IMG/VR virus record: IMGVR_UViG_3300020195_000170
Location: 1-22,625 of that record
Source: a virus
Reading direction: 5' to 3' (one strand)
DNA: 22,625 nt
The notes under the pieces are model-generated. The model searched no databases. It was not told the origin of the DNA and saw only the letters and a program-made list of their open reading frames with translations. Each line of letters begins with the position of its first letter. The stretch's first letter is position 1. The position numbers and the translations under genes are program-made. This document shows, piece by piece, positions 1 to 6,600 of this stretch.

Positions 1-564
1 GACCGTGTCGACGCCGGCGAGACGGGCGAGGAGCTCGCTCCACCGCGGCCCTCGAGCGTTGCGCGCGACGGCGTCCTCGAGCTCGCCAACGGTGATCGCG
101 AAGTCGCCGTTCGCGTCGAAGGCGGCGTTCGGCGCGTACGCCCATCCGAGCGGGCCCTTCTTCGCCGTCAGGATGAACGACGCATCGCCCGCGTGCGAGA
201 CGAGCGCGGGGAGGAAGGTCGCGACGTAGAGCCCGCCGACGGAGCCGAGGTAGCCCGTGTGTGGCGCGTAGTAGCGGCGCACGAAGTCGAGCTGCACCGT
301 CGGCGACATCATGCGGAAGGCGGCGTGACCGCGCGTCCAGCCGAGACCCTTGAGCGTCGCAGGCATGAACTGGATCAGGCCGCTCGCGTTCCATCGCTTC
401 TCTGGCGGGAGAGACTTCGGGTTGTCATTCCACGCGTCCGCGCGACAGCCGCTCTCGGAGTACATGACGGCGAGCATCTCCGCCGGATGCGCGCCGAACT
501 CGTCGGCGACGTCGCGCAGCTTCGGGAAGAAGAGATCGTCGATGTCCTTGGTCTGGCTGACCAT
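1..564 (-). CDS. lytic transglycosylase (SLT-like), C-terminus outside window
   Basis: 188 residues are visible from the ATG at 564, which overlaps the previous stop as ATGA; the frame is open to position 1. It should cleave the beta-1,4 bond between MurNAc and GlcNAc in peptidoglycan. The catalytic region is LAVMYSESGCRADAWN, where Glu37 is the likely general acid in the family's E-S-G context, followed by ASGLIQFMPATLKGLGW (residues 60-76), the 'a.GliQ.mp.Ta..lG' motif of SLT/lysozyme-like transglycosylases. A helical region with LDFVRRYYAPHTGYLGSV follows, then a possible calcium-binding-like loop (FDANGDFAITVGELEDAV). No signal peptide is visible. It may be the endolysin or a virion-associated muralytic enzyme; the unseen C-terminus could add a cell-wall-binding domain. 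Confidence 0.8.
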   Translation of the reverse strand, partial: MVSQTKDIDDLFFPKLRDVADEFGAHPAEMLAVMYSESGCRADAWNDNPKSLPPEKRWNASGLIQFMPATLKGLGWTRGHAAFRMMSPTVQLDFVRRYYAPHTGYLGSVGGLYVATFLPALVSHAGDASFILTAKKGPLGWAYAPNAAFDANGDFAITVGELEDAVARNARGPRWSELLARLAGVDTV

Positions 565-839
565 CAGAACGAGCCGCTGCGCGTGCGCTTCGCCGTGTTC
601 GTGACCGCGGCGCCTTCGACGTTGAAGCTGTCCTTCACCTCGCCGGGCTGTCCTGGCCAGTGCGTGAGCGTCGCGTCCTTCACGCTCGCGCCGCTCCGAC
701 GCAGCTTCGCGATGAACTCCGCGACGATGCAGTCCGGGCAGCTCATCGACCCGCAGCCGTAGACCGTGCCGCCGTCCTTCACGTCGCGCTGGCACCCGTG
801 TCCACCGACCGCGTTCACTTCAATTCGGAAATCACCCAT
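564..839 (-). CDS. small GHGCQR-type phage protein, unknown function
   Basis: 91 residues, ATG at 839 with AAGGAG 6 nt upstream; this site decides the start against an upstream in-frame Met at 950. The N-terminal half carries FRIEVNAVGGHGCQRDVKDG, then VYGCGSMSCPDCIVAEFIAK, which places four cysteines and one histidine in a zinc-knuckle-like cluster (GHGC ... CG-x-x-x-C-x-x-C). LTHWPGQPGEVKDSF follows, and the tail is basic. I recall similar small proteins in many phage genomes, annotated as hypothetical. It overlaps the lytic transglycosylase start as ATGA. Metal binding is suggested by the Cys pattern only; location next to the muralytic enzyme hints at a lysis or regulatory accessory role. 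Confidence 0.6.
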   Translation of the reverse strand: MGDFRIEVNAVGGHGCQRDVKDGGTVYGCGSMSCPDCIVAEFIAKLRRSGASVKDATLTHWPGQPGEVKDSFNVEGAAVTNTAKRTRSGSF

Positions 840-1098
840 GGTCGTCTCCTTCGGTTTCGTCGTCGCGAGGTCCAGGGAGGTCGTCGACGACCGCCGCTGG
901 CGGCTGGGCGTGAACGAGCTCGTGCGCGTGGAGCAGGTCCACGCGCCCATCCGCCGTCACCGGAACCGGGCACATGGGGCACTGGACCTTCGTGACCGCG
1001 TCGCGATCGCCATCGGGCGCAGGCGCGATCGGCGCGAGCTCGACCCGCGGGAGCGGCTTCGTCGGCCGACGTCGGTAAGGATCGCGCGGATCGCTCAT
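832..1098 (-). CDS. small Cys/His-containing protein, possible zinc-binding
   Basis: 88 residues, ATG at 1098 with a GGGAG site about 10 nt upstream. No named family recognised. The N-terminus is basic and Pro-rich (SDPRDPYRRRPTKPLPR). The central VQCPMCPVPV has a Cys-x-x-Cys, and LLHAHELVHAQ follows with three histidines, so a small metal site is possible. The C-terminus is acidic (DDLPGPRDDETEGDDHG) and probably disordered. Its coding frame extends 8 nt past the next start (ATGGGTGA), overlapping it in a different frame, which supports translational coupling. A longer overlapping frame on the same strand (815-1309) is Arg/Ala-rich and looks like shadow, so I prefer this one. Confidence 0.5.
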   Translation of the reverse strand: MSDPRDPYRRRPTKPLPRVELAPIAPAPDGDRDAVTKVQCPMCPVPVTADGRVDLLHAHELVHAQPPAAVVDDLPGPRDDETEGDDHG

Positions 1099-1113
1099 GG
1101 TCGATGGCTCCCG

Positions 1114-1461
1114 CTACGGGGTGATGCAGCGCACGCGGTGCGTCTGCGCGGTGCCGCAGCCGCGAACGACGTCGACGCTCGGTGACGCCTTGAAGCAATC
1201 CGCCGGCACATCGGCGAGCGCTGAGAGGACGGTGAAGTGCTCGAAGCACGTGCGCTTCGTTGCGGTCGGAAACCCCTCTGGACAGGCCAGCCGACGGAGC
1301 TGGAGGCACGCGTTGCCGATCGCCGTCCCGAGTCCGTCGCGATCGCTCGTGTTGTACGGCGGCGCCGGCGACGGCTCGACGAGGTCGACGGGAGCCTTCG
1401 CCGCCGGCGTCGAGTGGCAGGCGACGAGGACGCCCAGGACGAGGAACGATGCGAACTTCAC
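1114..1461 (-). CDS. Cys-rich lipoprotein in lysis block (o-spanin candidate)
   Basis: 115 residues. The GTG start at 1461 overlaps the peptidase stop (GTGA) and has a near-perfect GGAGGTGA ribosome-binding site. A lipoprotein signal is clear: KFASFLVLGVLVACHS with lipobox Leu-Val-Ala-Cys (Cys15). After it comes a Pro-rich stretch (TPAAKAPVDLVEPSPAPPYN), as in Rz1-type outer-membrane spanins, then a domain with six cysteines (ACLQLRRLACPEGF, KRTCFEHF, ADCFKA, GCGT, RCITP) that could form three disulfides. Spanins are usually not so Cys-rich, so this may instead be a lipoprotein for superinfection exclusion or envelope modification. A lipobox implies a host with exported lipoproteins and makes a diderm host plausible. 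The next gene starts 15 nt downstream. Confidence 0.65.
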   Translation of the reverse strand: MKFASFLVLGVLVACHSTPAAKAPVDLVEPSPAPPYNTSDRDGLGTAIGNACLQLRRLACPEGFPTATKRTCFEHFTVLSALADVPADCFKASPSVDVVRGCGTAQTHRVRCITP

Positions 1462-2282
1462 GAGATCACCTCCGGCGCGACCTCGGTAACCCACTTGTCG
1501 TAGGTGCCGCGAGCGACGAAGTCCTCAGAGACCCAGGCATAGCCGTCGACCCCGAAGCCCTTGCCCCAGGAGTTGCGAACGAGGAACGCGCGCTGCGTCG
1601 CGCTGTAGCCGACGACGAGCATCGCGTGCCCCCCGAAGACCTTCCCGCCCGGACCGTCGTAGACGCCACTGCCCACATCGGCGAACTTCTGATCGACCAC
1701 GAAGCAGAGCGTCGGGCAGCGGAGCCGACGCAGCGCATGCAGCAGGCCGAGCGGCGTCGCGGCGCCATCCTCGATGCGCGAGTAGGACTTGATGACCGCG
1801 TTCTCGCCAGCGCGGAAGCAGTCATCCGGAGGAATGACGTTCACGTTCGCCGCGATCTCGGGCCAGCGCGATTCGGCGATCACGCCGAGCGCGACGTCCG
1901 CGCCGTTCGCGTCGATGAACGTGCGGCCGCTCATCCCCTTGAACATGAAGCGGAGGCCGCAGCCGACGTCCTCGAGCGGAGGCCTTGGAACCGTCGGGGG
2001 GGCCGTCAGCATCCCAAGCAGGCGCGCGATCGCGTAGAGGAAGAGCCGGCTCGGCGGTGAGATCGAGTGGCCGTCGGCCGCCGCCGCTGCGTATACGCCC
2101 TCGCCCGCGGCGTGCGCGCAGCAGTCGCTGGCCTGCTGATCCCAGATCGGCGTGAAACTGATGTGGTTGCGGACGTCGATGTTGTCGGTTGATCCAACGA
2201 TCACCGGCGATGCCGCCCGCGCCGTTGACGCGAACGACTGATCGTTGGCGTCAAACGGGTCGACCTGGTGACCGGTGAGCAT
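1458..2282 (-). CDS. papain-like (C1-type) cysteine peptidase
   Basis: 274 residues. The ATG at 2282 overlaps the previous stop as ATGA; a longer frame upstream (to 2495) is Arg-rich shadow. The triad of a papain fold is visible. WDQQASDCCAHA supplies the oxyanion Gln (49/50) and nucleophile (Cys54 or Cys55), comparable to the DQ-x-x-x-SC-x-AHA form of bacterial C1 peptidases. GGHAMLVVGY contains His219. VRNSWGKGFGVDGYAWVS contains Asn237. Length matches a mature catalytic domain of about 220-250 residues, with no obvious propeptide or signal peptide. It probably hydrolyses peptide bonds; in this lysis-like context, peptidoglycan crosslinks, a virion prohead protein or a host protein are possible substrates, none shown. 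The stop overlaps the next start as GTGA (1461-1458). Confidence 0.85.
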   Translation of the reverse strand: MLTGHQVDPFDANDQSFASTARAASPVIVGSTDNIDVRNHISFTPIWDQQASDCCAHAAGEGVYAAAAADGHSISPPSRLFLYAIARLLGMLTAPPTVPRPPLEDVGCGLRFMFKGMSGRTFIDANGADVALGVIAESRWPEIAANVNVIPPDDCFRAGENAVIKSYSRIEDGAATPLGLLHALRRLRCPTLCFVVDQKFADVGSGVYDGPGGKVFGGHAMLVVGYSATQRAFLVRNSWGKGFGVDGYAWVSEDFVARGTYDKWVTEVAPEVIS

Positions 2283-2914
2283 CAGCGCCCCCCGTCCGTC
2301 GCACCTGCATCGGGCCCGCACGTCGGAGCGCCGATGTGCTTGACCTGCTCGTCCGCTCGCGCGGCGACGACGGCCTTCGCGGACGCTGCGCGCGAAGCCT
2401 CGACCTGCGGCATCACCTTGTCCGTCTCCGCGCCGGTCAGGGCGCACTTGATGATGATCTGCTCGCGCGACAGCTCCTGGTTCTGGAGCGCGCACTTCGT
2501 CTTGCTCGCCAGGGCATCGATTACCGCGGGCGTGAAGAACGCGCAGCCGGTTCCGGTGCGCACGATCGCGCCGGAGCTGAACAAGGCTCGCCGTGGCGCG
2601 CCGTCAAACGACATCGCGGTGCCGCCGATCGCTCCGACGATGACGAGAACCGCGATCGCGCGCGGCGTCACCAGCTTCTGCAGAAGCTTCACGACCTTCA
2701 CCGGATCGAGACCGAGTGCTCCGATGAGCTGGAGCAGCACGACGAACCGCGACCAGAACGCGACGGGTCGCATCGCCGCGATCGCGGTGTATTGCTCCGG
2801 TGTCCGAGGCTTCAGAGAGAACGTCACGAAGCCGAGGACGAAGGGCCAGACGACGGCGATCATGAGATACGGGTGCGCGTCAGCCCAAACGCGAAGGGCG
2901 TCGATCGATGCCAT
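2282..2914 (-). CDS. holin-like multi-pass membrane protein with Cys-rich C-terminal domain
   Basis: 210 residues, ATG at 2914 with an excellent GAGGAGAT ribosome-binding site. Hydrophobic segments lie at about 16-34 (YLMIAVVWPFVLGFVTFSL), 53-69 (weaker, FWSRFVVLLQLIGALGL) and 86-101 (AIAVLVIVGAIGGTAM). The remainder is soluble, with Cys124, Cys141, Cys157 and one near 202, and an amphipathic helix LSREQIIIKCALTGAETDKV. Three membrane passes encoded just before a peptidase gene is a holin-like setting, but a 100-residue extra-membrane domain is large for a holin, and the cysteines suggest a periplasmic, disulfide-bonded location. It may be a holin, a pinholin-like accessory or a membrane anchor for the virion enzyme. 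The stop overlaps the peptidase start as ATGA (2284-2280 region). Confidence 0.55.
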   Translation of the reverse strand: MASIDALRVWADAHPYLMIAVVWPFVLGFVTFSLKPRTPEQYTAIAAMRPVAFWSRFVVLLQLIGALGLDPVKVVKLLQKLVTPRAIAVLVIVGAIGGTAMSFDGAPRRALFSSGAIVRTGTGCAFFTPAVIDALASKTKCALQNQELSREQIIIKCALTGAETDKVMPQVEASRAASAKAVVAARADEQVKHIGAPTCGPDAGATDGGR

Positions 2915-2946
2915 GTGGATCTCCTCGCGCCATTCGGCGCGGTTGG

Positions 2947-3633
2947 TCAGTGATGCTGGAGGGCGCGCTCGATGACCGAGGCGATCACTCCGAGCGCGAG
3001 AAAGACTTGAACGATGGTCGACGACTTGGCGCGACGATCGAGCTTCGCGAGCATGCGTTGCGGTTTGGGGTCGCCGGGCTTCACGTTGCGACCAAGCTTC
3101 ACGCGGTCTTCGATGCCGAACTCCTCGACGATGGCGCCGACCGCCTCATTCGTCTCCCGGTGGGCTTCGGAACGTTCCTTGTCGACGTCCTTCAGCTTCG
3201 ACACCTCGTCCGCGAGAGGCTTCATCGCGTTGTGTACCGCCTGGTCGACGGTCACGGCGATCGCCGCGCTGTGGATCCGGAGGCCGCTCTCAACGATCGT
3301 TCGAGCGTTGGCGTCGGCCGAGTGGGCATCCTGTTTCGCCTGGAGCGCGATGTCGGCCGCCTTCGCGGCCGCGCTTGCCACCTTGGTGAGCGCATCGGCC
3401 TGCTCGGCCGCGTTGCGGCTGAAGCGACGATCCATGTCATCAACCTGCGTCTCGATCCCCTTGACGCGCTCCTCCACGCGGCCGAGGCGAGTCTCGACCT
3501 TTTCCACGCGCCCGATGACTTCGGCGCGATGCCCGTCGCTCTTCGGCGTGCTCGGCTTGGACTCCTCGAGGAGCCCGGCTGCCGGCATGCCGCTCATAGG
3601 AGTGGCCCTCGCGTCATCTTCCTTCGTGGTCAT
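2947..3633 (-). CDS. XhlA-like coiled-coil protein with C-terminal membrane anchor
   Basis: 228 residues, ATG at 3633 with a GAGGGATC site upstream, 9 nt after the giant gene's stop. Residues about 38-75 form a clear heptad coiled coil (RAEVIGRVEKVETRLGRVEE, RVKGIETQVDDMDRRF). A helical Ala-rich middle with further heptads follows (ALTKVASAAAKAADIALQAK). Near the end, after basic RRAKS, there is a single hydrophobic segment (STIVQVFLALGVIASVI), leaving only ERALQHH outside. Long coiled coil plus C-terminal membrane segment is the architecture of XhlA-type proteins encoded beside holins in lysis cassettes. This one is longer than the usual 70-100 residues. The next gene encodes a membrane protein, supporting a lysis or membrane-anchoring role. 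An alternative is a tail-to-membrane linker. Confidence 0.6.
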   Translation of the reverse strand: MTTKEDDARATPMSGMPAAGLLEESKPSTPKSDGHRAEVIGRVEKVETRLGRVEERVKGIETQVDDMDRRFSRNAAEQADALTKVASAAAKAADIALQAKQDAHSADANARTIVESGLRIHSAAIAVTVDQAVHNAMKPLADEVSKLKDVDKERSEAHRETNEAVGAIVEEFGIEDRVKLGRNVKPGDPKPQRMLAKLDRRAKSSTIVQVFLALGVIASVIERALQHH

Positions 3634-3642
3634 GCGGATCCC

Positions 3643-6600
3643 TCAGGTGAACGGAAGCGCCTTCACAACGAACGAACCCGGTGCCGTGCCTTCAGCGGTG
3701 GGACCTGGCGAGACGATGACGAAGTCCCAGGTGCCCGCCGCGGTGCACTTGATCTTGGCGCGGTACATCCCCTGCCCGAGCTTCGTGACGTTCGCGTCGA
3801 CGCCGTAGGTGTACGAGGTCGACGCGCTCGAGCCCTGCAGCTGCGTGAGGATCGAAGCAGTGTCGGGATCGACGAGCTCACGCGTGAAGTTGTCGCGAAA
3901 CTCGAAGTCGATGACGTTGACGGCGCCGACGTAGAGGATCTCGGTAGACATGGTGAAGGTGATCCGCGTGGCAATCCGCTGCGCTGAGGCGATCGCCGTC
4001 GCAGCTTTGAACGTGACGACGAAGAACGTTGCCGGTCGCGCCGACCAGCGGATGGTCGCTTCGACTGAGCCTCCGCCGATGACGACGAGCTCGTAGCCGC
4101 GGCTCTCGCTTGAGGCGACGCCCAGGGCGACGGTGATGTAGTTGCCGAGCGCGACCGATGTGGTCGCCTGCTCGGCCGAGGCGCATGCGAGCGAAACCGC
4201 GTAGGTGGCGAGCGAGGCGACCGCTCGTGCACGCTCCTCCGCGCCAGCCGTCGACAGAAATGAGGTGGTCGAAGCCGACGCCGCGAGCGTGTACCCGGTG
4301 GCCTCCGCCGCCGGCGACGCCATTGCCGCCGTGTAGCTCGACGTCGAGCTGCTCGGCAACGATTGCTCCTCCGATCCAGACCTCGCGAAGTTGGCGACGT
4401 AGGACGCCGTCGCAGCGAGCTCGGCGGCGCGCTCCTCGGCTCGAGCTGAGGGCAACGCCGCGGCGTACGACGCCAGCGTCGTGATCGCGGCGGCCCGCGC
4501 CTCACTGTTCGTCGGGCTGAGGAGCGCGACGTACGAGGTCAACGTAATGAAATAGGCCGCGGCCTCGCTGGTCGGGGCGACCGGCATTGACGCCTGATAG
4601 CTCGCAACGAGCGCAATCGAACGCGCAGCTTCCGCGGCGCCACCGATCGAAAAAGCAACTGACTGAAGCGCGCCGCCCGTTCCGACAAGGACCGCGTAGC
4701 CCGCCTCCTCGGCGATCGCTCGAGCGAGCGCACTCGTGACGGTACCCGGTGCGACGGTGACGTAGCCGGAGGCTTCGCTCGTCGTGCCCGCGGGAAGCAG
4801 CGAGACGCTCGTGGAGAGCGATTGCGCGGGGGGAACGAGTTCGGTCGAGCCCACGCCCGCGAGTGAGGCGGTATAGGTCGCGAGGCTGGTGACGCTGCGT
4901 GCCTGGCTTTCGGTGGCGGCGCAGCCGAGAAGGACGGACAACGACGTGACCGCCGTAGCACCAAACCAGCGCTCTTCAGCCGACGGCGGCGGGAAGGTCA
5001 CACCGTAGGTCGCGAGCGACGTCAGTGACATCGATCGCTGCTCCGCCAGCGACGTAGCCAACGATGCCGTGTAGGAGGCGAGGACCGCGACGCTGGAGGC
5101 TCGCTCCTCGAGCGGGGTGCCGCTGAAGGCGATGGTCACCGGTCCGGGAGACGCAGCAACGGACGTCCAAGCCTCCTCGCCGCGTGGGGCAGGAAGGGCG
5201 GTCGTGTAGAGCGACAGGGCGGAGAGGCTTAGACCTCGTTCCTCGGCCGCCGGCGTCGACGCCAGAAGGATGTACGACGCCAATGACGTCAGGGGGGCTG
5301 CGCGCTCCTCGGTGCTCGCGATCGCGAGCGATGCCGTGACCGCCCCGGGCGTGACGACAATCGATGCCCAGCGCTCCGCGGCTTCCGCGGCCGGCAACAC
5401 GATCGCGTATGTCGCAAGAGAGCCGAGCGCGAAGCCGCGCTGTTCCTCGTTCGCAAACGGCACGACGGCGGTGTAGAGGCCCGTGCTCGTGGCGGCAAAG
5501 TCCGCCTCGTCTGCACGGCCCATCGCCAGCGAGCTCGTGTAGCTCGCGAGCAAAGTCACCGCGCGCGGTTCCTCGCTCGTCCCCGCACCCGGGACAGCGA
5601 TCGCGTACGATGTCAGAGAGGTCGGTGCATAGGTCCGCTGCTCGGCACCACCGACGGACGGAGCCGCCGTGTAGCTCGCCAGCGAAGTCAGCGCGGCGGA
5701 GCTCTGCTCCACCGAACCCGCCGGCGGCGAGGCCGCATACGATGCGATGCTCGTGATCCCAAAGCCCCGGCTCTCCGTCGACATTCCGTCGAAGGTCACC
5801 GTGATGAGCGACGAATGAACGTACGTCTCGAGCGCCGTGCTCGCGGCGATCGCGACCGAGTCGACGGTGAAGTCGCTCGAGCGGTACGCAATGCCGACCG
5901 AGCAGAGCGAACCCCAGAATCCGCCGATGGTGAATCGGTCGGTCGCAGCGAGGAGAGACGCCGTGTTGAAGTGGATGTTGTCCGACGCGACGAAGGCCTC
6001 GTCGATGTAGAGCGAGACCGTGTTGTCCGAGCGAAGTTCGACGACGAAGCGGTGCCAGACGTCGGCGGTCAGGACGCCGCTAAAGAAGCCGGCACCGAGA
6101 TCGTCGGTGACGGTGAATTGGTCCGCAGAGTCGATGCCGAATTGAAGGATCCGCTGGTCGATCCCGTCCTTGATCCGCAGAATCGGCTGGAGGCTGCCGG
6201 TGCTGGTGAACTTGAAGTCCCCGCAATACTGCGCCGCGACTGTGCCCACGGGGACCGTCTCCCCCGTTCCCGAGGACGCGGTGTCGAGCGTGCTCGAGTC
6301 GAAGTCGAGCGCAACGCGTAACGCCGGCGTAGTGCCGGCCGATGGTGCGGAGGCTCCGACGGTGAGATCGTTGGTCCCGACGTCATCGCCCCACGTCGCG
6401 CCGTTGAAATCCTCGAACCACCAATACGCGAGGTCGGCCCCGTAGACGTCGGCTAGCGCGCCAGCGACTGGTGCCTGCGCGTACGCTTTCGGTCGAATGA
6501 ACGGCCTGGCAAACCTCGGCCCCTTGTTCCGCAGGACGTACGGCGGAGGAGGATCGGCGGCTGGCTTGAATGTCCTCAGCCGACGAATGAGCTGCTTCGC

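Noticed and set aside
1458-2495. 345-residue version of the papain-like gene
   Set aside because: The first 71 codons are Arg-rich antisense-like sequence inside the membrane protein gene; the coupled ATG at 2282 is preferred.
4039-5781. CRISPR array or DNA satellite
   Set aside because: The repeats are protein-level and degenerate, in one continuous coding frame, with no conserved DNA repeat-spacer pattern.
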